This document shows positions 8,521 to 17,117 of a stretch of 64,000 nucleotides of DNA, one piece after another. Under the pieces are notes generated by a model. The model was not told where the DNA came from, searched no databases, and saw nothing but the letters and a program-made list of their open reading frames with translations. Made by a program: the position numbers and the translations under genes. The DNA lies in the NCBI RefSeq assembly GCF_001467695.1, contig NZ_LNYE01000006.1:62001-126000 (forward strand). Reading direction: 5' to 3'. The DNA is from Legionella gratiana (lineage in GTDB: Bacteria; Pseudomonadota; Gammaproteobacteria; Legionellales; Legionellaceae). Position 1 is the stretch's first letter, and the number at the start of each line of letters is the position of its first letter.

Positions 8521-8877
8521 ATGACTAAAAAATCTACAAATACTCGCCAAAAAAATGGAACTCATCAAACAAATCAACCTTATTCCAATAAAGACTCACA
8601 ACTTTTTTTTAACCAACATCCCTCCCACTCAGCAGGAATAAAGAAAACAAGAAAAAGACAGAAAGAACAACAACCTACTCAAGAAATAAAATTGGAGACC
8701 CCTACTGAAATTTTATTAGCGGGGATTTTAGAAGAACTGAAAACCCAGAATATGATTGAACTCATAAAACTACAGGCGCAACAAGAACAAGAAAAAGAGG
8801 AGTTGGAAACGGCTGAAAAAATGCAAGAAGAAGATAAAGCCCGATTCGAAGAAGTCAGAAACTCAATGTATATTTAA
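8521..8877 (+). CDS. Small charged protein, unknown
   Basis: 118 residues, rich in Lys, Gln, Glu and Asn. The first ~60 residues are polar and probably disordered. The C-terminal part (TEILLAGILEELKTQNMIE, then QAQQEQEKEELETAEK) is predicted by eye to be a continuous helix or coiled coil. A good Shine-Dalgarno sequence (AAGGAG) precedes the ATG. No signal peptide or membrane segment. The gene is followed by a palindromic repeat that overlaps its stop codon and then by a terminator, so it is monocistronic. Function not recognised; the glutamate-rich C-terminal region would be compatible with a Dot/Icm substrate. Confidence 0.6.
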   Translation: MTKKSTNTRQKNGTHQTNQPYSNKDSQLFFNQHPSHSAGIKKTRKRQKEQQPTQEIKLETPTEILLAGILEELKTQNMIELIKLQAQQEQEKEELETAEKMQEEDKARFEEVRNSMYI

Positions 8878-8933
8878 CGTAAGTTCAACATAAAAGACAA
8901 TTCTATGCTTTTTATGCCGCTAAACGAACGTTA
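8874..8933. repeat. Dispersed palindrome of the CATAAAAG family, copy 1
   Basis: TTAACGTAAGTTCAACATAAAAG, a short loop, then CTTTTTATGCCGCTAAACGAACGTTAA forms a long imperfect hairpin. It starts on the stop codon of the upstream gene. Related copies lie near 13.86, 17.12, 60.82 and 62.12 kb. Confidence 0.75.
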
Positions 8934-8945
8934 ATTTAATATCGA

Positions 8946-8982
8946 AACCAATTAACGGATAATATGTTGATTGGTTTTTTTT
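8946..8982 (+). terminator. Rho-independent terminator
   Basis: AACCAAT ... ATTGGTT with further partial pairing inside (TTAAC with GTTGA), followed by a run of eight T. It closes the 118-residue gene and precedes the next gene by about 35 bp. Confidence 0.75.
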
Positions 8983-9015
8983 CTGATATGCTTTAAAGAA
9001 GATATTCATTAGGGA

Positions 9016-9675
9016 ATGATGAAAATGGCATATTGGCATCAGTATCAAGCAAATGCATCCAGTCAAGGATATGTACCGTTCTCTACTCATCCAGCTAGCT
9101 CACCTAAATGGCAAATTGAAGTTGGGCCTGTAGCTTTTGCTTCTCCAGTTATTGGTTTAGATGGGACTGTTTATATTGGCAACTTGACTGGCGAATTGCA
9201 TGCTATTGGTTCTGATGGAATTTTAAGATGGCGTCGTCAATTAGACGTTAGGGGCAGCTTTATTTCAGGTCAGGCAAATGGCACTTTAGCCTTGTATGAT
9301 TTGGTAACGGGCGATGAATTATGGAAACCTTGGTATAAGGCAAAAAAAGCGATTCAATCACCGCCTGCTTCATTCATCAATCAAATTTATTTAATCAGTG
9401 ATACACATGTTATTTTATTGGATGGAAGTGGTCGGTTTATAAAAGAGTTTCAAATGAGCACGCATTCCCTCGGAGCCGCTTTGGGATCTCCTGGCATTTC
9501 AGCAAACCAAGTGTATGTTAATGCTCAAGAAGGATTATTTTCTTTATCTTTGGATCTTAATAGTTTTACCAAAAACAGCATTACACCAGGTGGCGTTTCT
9601 TCTATTGCAATCGGTGAGGATGGGACTATCTACTTAGCAGATCGAAATAAAAGACTATGGGCATTTAGTGAATAG
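9016..9675 (+). CDS. PQQ-like beta-propeller repeat protein, possibly shortened
   Basis: 219 residues built of propeller blades: PVAFASPVIGLDGTVYIGNLTGELHAIGSDGILRW is read here as SPVIGLDGTVYIGN and ELHAIGSDGILRWRR; later blades are SPPASFINQIYLIS, SPGISANQVYVNA and SSIAIGEDGTIYLADRNKRLWAFS. A full propeller needs six to eight blades; about four or five are present, and the junction QLDVRGSFISGQANGTLALYD looks like two half blades joined. An in-frame internal deletion or a small partial propeller is likely. No signal peptide is visible. Start: ATGATGAAAATG, the last ATG being best placed for the AGGG. Role unknown, probably a scaffold. Confidence 0.65.
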   Translation: MMKMAYWHQYQANASSQGYVPFSTHPASSPKWQIEVGPVAFASPVIGLDGTVYIGNLTGELHAIGSDGILRWRRQLDVRGSFISGQANGTLALYDLVTGDELWKPWYKAKKAIQSPPASFINQIYLISDTHVILLDGSGRFIKEFQMSTHSLGAALGSPGISANQVYVNAQEGLFSLSLDLNSFTKNSITPGGVSSIAIGEDGTIYLADRNKRLWAFSE

Positions 9676-9963
9676 ACTTGAATATGCCAACGAAATAATT
9701 AGAGAGCAAGTACGTGATCATCGTCAATGACAGTATATTCAAATAAAAATTTTGGCACTTGATTGATAAAAATAAACGTCATTTTCTATATCGAACCGAT
9801 TTTATTTAGAACTGTTACAGTTCATTCTCATGTAATAATTCCATGATTGTTATTGCGTTAATAGGTAAAAGTTACGAAAAATTATTTTTCTTAACCAATA
9901 CTTCTAGACAGGCGGATGGATTTTGTTTCTAATGTCAGACTCAATTCAGGAAGAGAAGAACAC

Positions 9964-10983
9964 ATGGATTATACAAGGATCTTTTTTTTAAGTGTATTAT
10001 TATTTATTGGTACAATACGGGAAATTCAAGCGGAAGAAACAGATCAATTTACTCTTCCACCCAGTGAATTGCAAGACATTGGCCCAATCGCGAGTCATAG
10101 ACTTTATGAAGTTCTTGAACAAGTTATCGCTCAAACTAATTCAGAAATTCAAAGGCTTCTACCAAGGGTCCAACGTAGTCGGCACGCAGCATCACAATTA
10201 GCATCGCGCCGAAATGGAACCTATCTCGCTGATTTAGTCTATAAGCATACTGGCCCAGGTTTTCCACGCTGGTTACGTCGCATTCCCAAAGAATCAAAAC
10301 CAATCTTTCATAAAGAAGTCCTACCCTGGAACACTGTTTATTGGCTGGTTTTTTCGCAGTCGCCGCTCTTTGTAATTGGTCTTGCACCGACGATTAATAT
10401 GTATGGTTATTATTTTGGTACTGACAAACTTGGTCATTTTTTCATGATGGGCCATACCTACTACAAAATTTATATGTATTACCTGGACCATGGAAAATCT
10501 GCTCAAAAAGCTCACGCCGCTGTTGTTTTATATGGGCAAATTCTTGAGCAGACTTATCTAGGTACATTGATTAATGGAGTTTATTCCAATGCTGACTTAG
10601 CGGGCAATTACGCGGGATGGAAATTTTATATGAATATAGCCCAAAGCGTAAAAATTGGAGATCAGACTCTTCCTCCCATCTTAGTTTTAAATGGGGATAA
10701 ATGGGAGTTTTCCAAACATATTCACAGAGAAACACTATTGAAACCTTATATCTCGGATAATTTAAATGAAGCCTTCAACCCTTGTCGTTACTCTTTTATG
10801 CGAGGGCAAATTCGTAAGCAGGTTAAAAAACGATGTACAAATTGGGTTAAGCGTCAAGGCCTCACGAAACAAATTGTTCAAGCAAAGCTTGAAGAAACCA
10901 GACTCTGGCACGGAGAAAACTATGGTCACTGGCTTCCTGCAAGCAATGCCGTAACACTCGATGTTTGCTTTGGAGGTCAATAA
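9964..10983 (+). CDS. Exported protein of unknown function with DKLGHF motif
   Basis: The frame opens at 9916 but the ATG at 9964 follows GGAAGAG and begins a good signal peptide (YTRIFFLSVLLFIGTIREIQA), giving a 339-residue precursor. The central segment FGTDKLGHFFMMGHTYYKIY, with later EQTYLGTLINGVYSNADLAGN, recalls the DKxxHF motif of YfiM/DUF2279-type envelope proteins; this is resemblance only. Three more hydrophobic patches could touch a membrane. It stands alone between 240-bp and 138-bp gaps. Function not known. Confidence 0.6.
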   Translation: MDYTRIFFLSVLLFIGTIREIQAEETDQFTLPPSELQDIGPIASHRLYEVLEQVIAQTNSEIQRLLPRVQRSRHAASQLASRRNGTYLADLVYKHTGPGFPRWLRRIPKESKPIFHKEVLPWNTVYWLVFSQSPLFVIGLAPTINMYGYYFGTDKLGHFFMMGHTYYKIYMYYLDHGKSAQKAHAAVVLYGQILEQTYLGTLINGVYSNADLAGNYAGWKFYMNIAQSVKIGDQTLPPILVLNGDKWEFSKHIHRETLLKPYISDNLNEAFNPCRYSFMRGQIRKQVKKRCTNWVKRQGLTKQIVQAKLEETRLWHGENYGHWLPASNAVTLDVCFGGQ

Positions 10984-11058
10984 AAAGTCATCTATTAAAA
11001 ATAGAACCTTTTAAACTTAGAAATAGTAGTTGAGCTCATAGCGAACTCAATAAGGAAA

Positions 11059-11097
11059 CTCACAAAATTTTCGCTAAAAAGCTTCTCGGTTTGTGAG
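11059..11097 (+). promoter_or_regulatory. Leader hairpin upstream of the 485-residue gene
   Basis: CTCACAAA (11059-11066) pairs with TTTGTGAG (11090-11097), with an inner GCTAAAAAGC mini-hairpin, 24 bases before the ATG and just before the CAGGAG ribosome binding site. It could be a 5'-UTR structure or a terminator of the preceding gene lacking a long T-run. Confidence 0.4.
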
Positions 11098-11121
11098 ATT
11101 AATTTTCAGGAGAAATACTCT

Positions 11122-12579
11122 ATGTTAAAGAAAAATGCCCAATTCATTAAGAATGAATTAGAACTTGATCGTTTGTACGCTTTAAATGAGCGAGCCAATG
11201 CTGAAAATTATCAAATTATCTCCTTTTGTGTCATGAATATTAGATTTTTGGAGACGTATCCTTTAGCAAATTGTGATGATGACACTCAACTTGAATTATT
11301 AACGTTGCGCGGTGACTATTATTTGTCATTATTCAAGGCATTAAGTGCAATTAAAAATCCTACCCAAGAAGATGTATCGGATCGATTAAAATATAGAGAA
11401 ATCGCCTACGAGTATCATCCTGTAGAGGTTGAAAAAATAGAACAGGAATTTCAACTAAAAGAAGAAAAATTAAATTTAGATCACGATTTTTCATTCGCCC
11501 TATATTTAAATGAATTGGAGAAAAAGAGCGAACCTATAGAAGAGTTTGAACAAAAAAATAAACATCCTGAAGAGATAGAACAAAAAGAGAATTGTCTTGA
11601 AGAACTAGAACAAAACGAGAAACACTCTAAAGAACTGGAGCAAAATGAAGAATTTGTTCTCCTAGATGAATCCAAAGAAAAGGTATTGCGCTCAGAGAAA
11701 GTGCTTCCTTTGATGCAAGAGGATGTAAAGAGAAAGTATCATCACTCTCTCTTTGATTGGGCAAAAAACTTACAGCCCGAAGCTTTAGAGCGGTATATCA
11801 ACAAGATTATTGATAAACAATATACTCCTTTACTGTCTACTTTTTCATTTCGCCAACGAACAGAACCGGTGAAGGAGTATTTAAAAGTGAGTAAACAAGA
11901 GCATGGTGATAACCGATTAGCTTATATTCTAAGTTCAGGCTCTCAAGAAGATGGAGCCTTAAATAAGCTTCTCGTCGAAGGACTTACTCCTTTAATGTTG
12001 CGCAAATATTCCATCCCGAGTATTAACCTTGCAATTCAAGACAAAAGCTTTAAGCAGAGCATAGCAGGTATTACTCGAGATGTAGTTTTTTTTGCTAAGA
12101 ACGATAAGCGATTTACTCATCCTTATAGCGATACGGTTATCTCATCGGTGTATAAAGCTATTTATGATTGGGTAGATACTTTAACTGAAGACTCCTTTCA
12201 AAGTCTCGTTAAATCTTCATTAAAACAATATGAATCAAAAACGTGGGGAGGTTATTGGAGCACTTCAAAACGCTTAAATATTGAAACGTATCTTAAGAAA
12301 AATGGTAACGCACAGGTACTTGCTCTGATTTTTATTAACGAATTAAACGAGTTAGCTTTAAGTGAGTGTTTGTTTGTTAAAATAGTCAATGCTATTAAAA
12401 AAGAAATTATAAGTGGTGATTACCCTAAAATGAAACACGATTTGGAATACAAATTGATTGCAGAGTTTAATTTAGAAGAGCATAAAGACTTTTATATTGC
12501 TAATCTGCGAACACATCATGAAACACTTGCTGCTGCAGCAAGGCATTCTGATAGTGCCGTAATGAGTTATGCATATTAG
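11122..12579 (+). CDS. Repeat-containing coiled-coil protein, candidate Dot/Icm effector
   Basis: 485 residues of no recognised family. The N-terminal ~110 residues are helical. Residues about 136-177 are four imperfect 13-residue units of the type EEIEQKENCLEEL, strongly acidic and coiled-coil forming. The remaining ~300 residues look globular and alpha-helical (FDWAKNLQPEALERYINKII, then SFRQRTEPVKEYLK). There is no signal peptide and no clear membrane span. It is the first of three co-oriented unknown genes. Size, coiled coil and neighbourhood match Legionella effectors, but its C-terminus (HSDSAVMSYAY) lacks an E-block, so this is a guess. Confidence 0.6.
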   Translation: MLKKNAQFIKNELELDRLYALNERANAENYQIISFCVMNIRFLETYPLANCDDDTQLELLTLRGDYYLSLFKALSAIKNPTQEDVSDRLKYREIAYEYHPVEVEKIEQEFQLKEEKLNLDHDFSFALYLNELEKKSEPIEEFEQKNKHPEEIEQKENCLEELEQNEKHSKELEQNEEFVLLDESKEKVLRSEKVLPLMQEDVKRKYHHSLFDWAKNLQPEALERYINKIIDKQYTPLLSTFSFRQRTEPVKEYLKVSKQEHGDNRLAYILSSGSQEDGALNKLLVEGLTPLMLRKYSIPSINLAIQDKSFKQSIAGITRDVVFFAKNDKRFTHPYSDTVISSVYKAIYDWVDTLTEDSFQSLVKSSLKQYESKTWGGYWSTSKRLNIETYLKKNGNAQVLALIFINELNELALSECLFVKIVNAIKKEIISGDYPKMKHDLEYKLIAEFNLEEHKDFYIANLRTHHETLAAAARHSDSAVMSYAY

Positions 12580-12686
12580 AACCCCACTTTATTATCGTTG
12601 ATAAAAGAGCTTGTTCAAATCATTATGCTATAATATTTTCCTTGAGAGCATGAGCAATCTAAGGTATTTATTTTGAGGATTTAATT

Positions 12687-13415
12687 ATGTTTGACAAAAT
12701 AGACGCAACAGGAAACTATATAGAATTTCCAGGTGTAACCATTATTGCCCCAATCATAAAAACTTCTCAAGAAAATGCGTTCCTCCATAAAATACATCAA
12801 TCGTTGACAAGCTCAACATTACTAACTCAGTATTATACCCCATTACCTTATGACAGTTACCATATGACCACCTGCAATCTCTATACCAGAAAAGAGCATG
12901 ATCGAGATTGGTTTAAATTCATCACAGATAAGCTTGAATTCTTTCAAAATCTCTTTACTCAGCTTCAAATCCAGGAATTTACACCCGAGATTTCAATTGC
13001 AGGCCTTGAAACGGGAAGAGCGTTACAGTTACGTTTATCATTACCCGAGAATCAAAAAAAAATGATCGCAGAACTTGCCCAAGCATTTGATATTGAAGAT
13101 AGGATTCCCCCCTTCTTTCATATTACTTTAGCTTATTGCTACAAAAAAATTGATGATGAAAAATTGCATCAAGAGATTCTTACAACGCTTGAAAAAATCA
13201 TTGCTCCGTATATAAATCAGACCATAAAGCTCGATGTGCCAATTCTATGTTATTTTGAATCTATGAAAGCATTCATTCCGTGGGATGGAGGAACCTATCC
13301 ATTTAACGATGCTCCTCGTACAAAAGCTAAGAGATTCTTCGAGGCTAATGAAACCCCATCGCCCAGAATCTTGCCTGAAGACACTGTTACTCTATCATCA
13401 AAATTGTTACAGTAG
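12687..13415 (+). CDS. 2H-phosphoesterase superfamily protein (RNA ligase/cyclic phosphodiesterase-like)
   Basis: 242 residues with the two HxT signatures that define the 2H superfamily: YHMTTCNLY (about residue 57) and FHITLAYCY (about residue 146). They are ~90 residues apart, as expected for the two pseudo-symmetric halves. Family members hydrolyse 2',3'-cyclic phosphates or 2'-5' linkages, or process tRNA ends and cyclic nucleotides. The protein is longer than LigT (~180 aa); the extra C-terminal ~45 residues are proline- and charge-rich. GAGGA lies shortly before the ATG. It sits in a block of effector-like genes, so a role on host or stress RNA is possible, but the substrate is unknown. 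Confidence 0.7.
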   Translation: MFDKIDATGNYIEFPGVTIIAPIIKTSQENAFLHKIHQSLTSSTLLTQYYTPLPYDSYHMTTCNLYTRKEHDRDWFKFITDKLEFFQNLFTQLQIQEFTPEISIAGLETGRALQLRLSLPENQKKMIAELAQAFDIEDRIPPFFHITLAYCYKKIDDEKLHQEILTTLEKIIAPYINQTIKLDVPILCYFESMKAFIPWDGGTYPFNDAPRTKAKRFFEANETPSPRILPEDTVTLSSKLLQ

Positions 13416-13457
13416 TTTAGCAAGAAACTGCTCTGAACTTTCTTAATAGGAATAAAT

Positions 13458-13754
13458 ATGTTTGCAAAAAAAGATAAAGGTAATTTGAACGCTAAAACAG
13501 AAAATCTTTGGGAGAATCTATGTACCTATCGAAAAGATTCTGCCAAACAGATTAGTAAGGGGTACGGATATAATTTGCCCCAAATTCTTAATGACTTACA
13601 AACTTTTCCTGGGGTAATGTCCTATAGTGGTCATCGAAGTGGTACCAAAGGATCTGGGGAAAACAAGTCAGCAATGAAAGTTCTTGATACTGCCATTCTT
13701 CATCTAAAAGAGTGCATGGTCAATTTAGATAAACCCAGATATTCAATGAAATAA
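13458..13754 (+). CDS. Hypothetical 98-residue protein
   Basis: A short basic, soluble protein with good Shine-Dalgarno AGGA before the ATG, 42 bp downstream of the 2H-phosphoesterase gene and possibly co-transcribed. It contains a central SGHRSGTKGSGENKSAMK stretch and a C-terminal helix (LDTAILHLKECMVNL). No recognised motif. Coding is supported by the ribosome binding site and codon use similar to its neighbours. Confidence 0.5.
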   Translation: MFAKKDKGNLNAKTENLWENLCTYRKDSAKQISKGYGYNLPQILNDLQTFPGVMSYSGHRSGTKGSGENKSAMKVLDTAILHLKECMVNLDKPRYSMK

Positions 13755-13767
13755 TAAAATTTTTAGC

Positions 13768-13897
13768 CTAATTAACGTGCGTTTTATTTAGAGCTGATCC
13801 CGTATAAATGCTGCGCATCTTCGCTTTCGCTGGGAACAATCTTTACGGGATAACACCCATTAGTGACATAAAAGGCATAGAAATGCCTTTTATGTTG
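13768..13897. repeat. Compound palindromic repeat with CATAAAAG-family copy 2
   Basis: It begins with CTAATTAACGTGCG, a tip shared with other copies. It contains an outer hairpin ATCCCGTA...TACGGGAT (about 13797-13852) and then the perfect hairpin GACATAAAAGGCAT-aga-ATGCCTTTTATGTT (13864-13895). It lies between convergent genes, where it could also terminate transcription from both sides. Confidence 0.7.
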
Positions 13898-13908
13898 AAC
13901 TGTTTTAT

Positions 13909-15066
13909 TTAGAACTTAGGTGAATAAGGCATTAAGCTAAAGCTTTGATCATAAGCTTCCTGAGAATCTTCTGATAAATGACGAACCTCAGTTAATACTT
14001 CTTTAGGTAACTGCTTAAAAAAGCTCAAATCTTTCCCAACAACCCCTTCATGACGGATTTTATCAACCATCATTTTATGATTCACCTGAGTAGTCAACCT
14101 ATTTTCTTCAAACAAAGGAATTGTAAATGTTGGGGTAGGTTTTTGAGTAACTTGTTGTATAGGACGAGTTGGTGTATCTTTCTTTAAAAGAACTGAGTCA
14201 GCTAATTCAGTTTCAGTTAATGCGATTGCATAAGGTCCAACAAAAAATGAATCACCATGAATTACATTACTGCCAATTTTCATGGTATAACCAAAGGGTA
14301 TTTCAAAAGCAGCGAAATCAAACGAACCATCATCACGCTTGACTCCCAATATCAACGCACCACCACACTCAGGTGATAGCGGTGTAAAAACATGAGGAAA
14401 TGGGTGGGTTTCTACAAATAAACCACCACCACCTCTTTGATTCATAACATAGTCTTGAATATAATCTGCATCCCATTGATATTCAACCAAATAAAGATTT
14501 TTTAAAGACTCATCCTCGACAGCGTCTAGAGTAAATGATTTTTCTAGAGGAATTAGCTCTGCTCCGTATTTGGCTAAATATGCAGAAGGCACCGCCAATG
14601 CATTCATTTTGGGAATATCCATTACAGGAACATCAGGAGGAATAGTCAATACCCCCAAACCGCCAAAAACACTGGCATCCCGACCACTTACTCCGTGTTC
14701 CTGGTTTTTATCTTTCCAAGTCGCTTTAATAGTTAATTCTTGTGGTCGAGTTATTTGAATAGCACCTGAAGAAGAAGGTATATCTAATTCATTTATTCCA
14801 GTTGCATCTAACATATCGATTTCTTCGCCTGCTTTAAGAATAGCATGCGCTTTTGCTGCTTTCATTAATGGTTTACTTCCTGGCACATCTGGATTTCTTC
14901 GGTCAACCATAGTAGATTGCAAAGCATGTAAATGTTCGCTCACTACCTCAGCTGATAATTTACTTTTCATACACATGGTACAAGTACAGACATCAGCATG
15001 CTTTGAGAGAGTAGAATCATCGGAGGTATGACTTTTTTTAGCATTTTTTTCAAAAAGTTCTTTCAT
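13909..15066 (-). CDS. Cupin-like protein of unknown function, candidate effector
   Basis: About 385 residues; a GTG at 15078 could add four. The N-terminus has a CTCTMC cysteine pair in VCTCTMCMKS. Residues about 205-285 resemble a cupin barrel of the ureidoglycolate-lyase kind: FVETHPFPHVFTPL, then GALILGVKRDDGSFDF, FEIPFGYTMKIGSNVIHGD and FFVGPYAIALT. The order acidic-His-Pro, strands, then a His-Gly turn fits metal-binding cupins. The C-terminal ~110 residues are polar and proline-rich, ending in SFSLMPYSPKF. There is no signal peptide. It is isolated between palindromic repeats. Cupin assignment moderate; function unknown. Confidence 0.55.
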   Translation of the reverse strand: MKELFEKNAKKSHTSDDSTLSKHADVCTCTMCMKSKLSAEVVSEHLHALQSTMVDRRNPDVPGSKPLMKAAKAHAILKAGEEIDMLDATGINELDIPSSSGAIQITRPQELTIKATWKDKNQEHGVSGRDASVFGGLGVLTIPPDVPVMDIPKMNALAVPSAYLAKYGAELIPLEKSFTLDAVEDESLKNLYLVEYQWDADYIQDYVMNQRGGGGLFVETHPFPHVFTPLSPECGGALILGVKRDDGSFDFAAFEIPFGYTMKIGSNVIHGDSFFVGPYAIALTETELADSVLLKKDTPTRPIQQVTQKPTPTFTIPLFEENRLTTQVNHKMMVDKIRHEGVVGKDLSFFKQLPKEVLTEVRHLSEDSQEAYDQSFSLMPYSPKF

Positions 15067-15295
15067 GATTATTGACACTCACTTTCAATAGAAAATATTT
15101 AATCTAATTGATTAATTTAAAATCAAGAAAGTCAAATTATATACTAACAAGATTAACTGATTATTAACTCTGAGTAAGTGAAGAAAAAAATCTTTACTCG
15201 TTCGTTCCAATGTATTTAAAAGAATTGCATCCGATATCTGCTAGGAATTAAATTGACAAATAAGAAGAACCATTTATTCTCAAGATGAGTAATAA

Positions 15296-15433
15296 ACTTC
15301 GCTCCAAACTCGCTGTAGTGAGGGAAGTGCGAGGAGAAACGGTGCACAGAACGGGGGCACACGCCAGTACATGAGGATTCGAGCACCGTATCGACGTAGT
15401 AATTCTCCACTACAGTAGCGTTTGGAACGAAGT
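15296..15433. repeat. MITE-like 138-bp palindromic element
   Basis: The left end ACTTCGCTCCAAACTCGCTG and the right end, the reverse complement of ACTTCGTTCCAAACGCTACTG, form ~27-bp imperfect terminal inverted repeats. Inside, CGGTGC pairs with GCACCG. The element is GC-richer than its surroundings and lies in a 440-bp gene-free gap between divergent genes. No open reading frame of note; non-autonomous mobile element or structured RNA are the obvious options. Confidence 0.65.
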
Positions 15434-15512
15434 CTAATGAAAATTCATACTATTTTCATTGGCAATAGAGCTACCAAAATGAAGTTGGTATTCCAATAAA
15501 AGGAATTTAAAT

Positions 15513-16367
15513 ATGTTAAAACGCGCCGTCAGTACTGCAAAAGCACAACAACCCATCGCAACCACAGGTATGTTTGCTCATACTTACTATTGGTTAACCT
15601 CTCCTTCAGGAGACCAAACCTATCCGAATCCTTCCTATAAGGATGATCAAGCTCAAAATTTAGGAACCGCGATTTATTTTATCCATGGCACAGCGGATCA
15701 GCTCTCAGCCTTTCAACTTGTTGCGGAGCGTTCGATTCAAGCAGGACTTCCTAATGAAATTTCCACCTTAAATTTACTTTCTTTTGATCAACGGTACCAG
15801 GGAAAAAGTATTGAGCTTTTTGCTGAGCAACTTAAAGCAAAAATCAAAGCAAACCAGCATAAACGAGTCATTTTGATTGCCCATTCACGCGGAGGATTGG
15901 TTGCTTCTTATTTTGCAGAATTTTTAGCTAAAACAGCCGGCATTGAAGTCGAGTTGGTCATTACAATCGGAACACCATTTAATGGTTCTTATCTTGCTGT
16001 AAAACCATTGTCATGGTTTTCCGATTCAGTAAGAGAAATGGAAATTGACAGTCCTTTTCTTGCACAACTAAAGAAAAAAATAATGGAGAATCCACTAAGT
16101 AACTATCATTTTTTCATTGCAACAGAAGATGCTATTGTACCGGGAGAATCCGGGTATATTAAGGAATATGTCGAAAAACATCCAAATTCGTTAACCATTT
16201 TAGATAGACACGGGCATCTTTCTGTGATGTCTTCTCACCGATTAGTGGAGCATATTGGTAAATTACTTCGTAATTGTTTTCATTCCTTACTTAATTCAGA
16301 AATAATTGTTTCTAAATTAGCAGAATACACTTTAATTGAAAATTATTCTCCCAATAGGATGTATTGA
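15513..16367 (+). CDS. Alpha/beta-hydrolase, lipase-like
   Basis: 284 residues. IYFIHGTADQLSAF gives the oxyanion-hole HG motif and VILIAHSRGGLVASYF the nucleophile elbow (A-H-S-R-G). ATEDAIVPGESG carries the likely acid and LDRHGHLSVM the catalytic His, so the full triad is in the right order. No signal peptide. The hydrolase core resembles PGAP1/triacylglycerol-lipase-type enzymes that act on lipids. It begins 80 bp after the palindromic element and is flanked by unknown genes, so a secreted host-lipid hydrolase is possible, but substrate and location are inference. Confidence 0.78.
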   Translation: MLKRAVSTAKAQQPIATTGMFAHTYYWLTSPSGDQTYPNPSYKDDQAQNLGTAIYFIHGTADQLSAFQLVAERSIQAGLPNEISTLNLLSFDQRYQGKSIELFAEQLKAKIKANQHKRVILIAHSRGGLVASYFAEFLAKTAGIEVELVITIGTPFNGSYLAVKPLSWFSDSVREMEIDSPFLAQLKKKIMENPLSNYHFFIATEDAIVPGESGYIKEYVEKHPNSLTILDRHGHLSVMSSHRLVEHIGKLLRNCFHSLLNSEIIVSKLAEYTLIENYSPNRMY

Positions 16368-16523
16368 CAATTTGTTCTAAGATGCCTATTTTATGAGCTT
16401 TCTAAGTCAAAAGATTAAAAAATTTAAATTCTTTTTTAACAATTTCATTTTTTTGGTGAACATAATAAATACTTAGTGTATAATTGCTGTTCTTTTCCTA
16501 AATAGATATAAATGGAGAGTACC

Positions 16524-17069
16524 ATGCCCAAACTGTTCAAAGAGTCCAAAAAGCCGGATCCTAAAAAAAATTTTTTCCAAAACTATTCCGACCATCTTGA
16601 TTATCTACAACACGAATTTGAAGAATTCTGGATAAAATTGGAGAAAACGAAGAAACTGGAAGAGCGATTAAATTTAATGAGTAATGAAGCGTTAAAACGC
16701 TTGAATATCTTTGAAAGGTTACGTGACGGTCATGATTATATGGATGAAGTCGTTGGAGCAACCGCCCTTCCAGCGTTGGGAATGATCGTATCCATTGGCT
16801 CATTTGCTGCTGCAGTATGGGAAGGTGCCCAAGCATTAGCAATTCATGTTGGTTTAACTAAAAAAGATGGTGAAGATCATAAAGAGAATGCAGCAAACTT
16901 CTTATTACTCTCCGCCGCAAGCTTTGCTCTCTCTGTCGCGAGCTTCCTAAAATCTGCTATAAGCTTAATCAGCAGACCCATTATTACTGCTTTTTATGGC
17001 TATGCAAAACAAGACATAGTCCGTTTTCATAATGATGAATCTATTGAGGGGTATGTTGCTAGAATGTAA
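16524..17069 (+). CDS. Membrane-interacting protein of unknown function, candidate effector
   Basis: 181 residues from the ATG at 16524, which has GGAGAG four bases upstream; a longer frame starts at 16512. The N-terminal ~80 residues form a charged helical segment (LQHEFEEFWIKLEKTKKLEERLNLM). They are followed by two hydrophobic hairpins, LPALGMIVSIGSFAAAVWEG (about 89-108) and LLLSAASFALSVASFLKSAI (about 127-146). A soluble helical front with internal hydrophobic hairpins is common in Legionella effectors that insert into host membranes, but no family is recognised. Confidence 0.55.
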   Translation: MPKLFKESKKPDPKKNFFQNYSDHLDYLQHEFEEFWIKLEKTKKLEERLNLMSNEALKRLNIFERLRDGHDYMDEVVGATALPALGMIVSIGSFAAAVWEGAQALAIHVGLTKKDGEDHKENAANFLLLSAASFALSVASFLKSAISLISRPIITAFYGYAKQDIVRFHNDESIEGYVARM

Positions 17070-17117
17070 GAAGCAACAAAAATTCTTTTAAAGATTTTAT
17101 TGTTATTTAGCATAAAT

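Noticed and set aside
15360-15400. Possible tRNA T-arm (sequence like CTCGAATCC on the minus strand)
   Set aside because: No acceptor stem, D-arm or anticodon arm could be built; the segment is the inside of a palindromic element.
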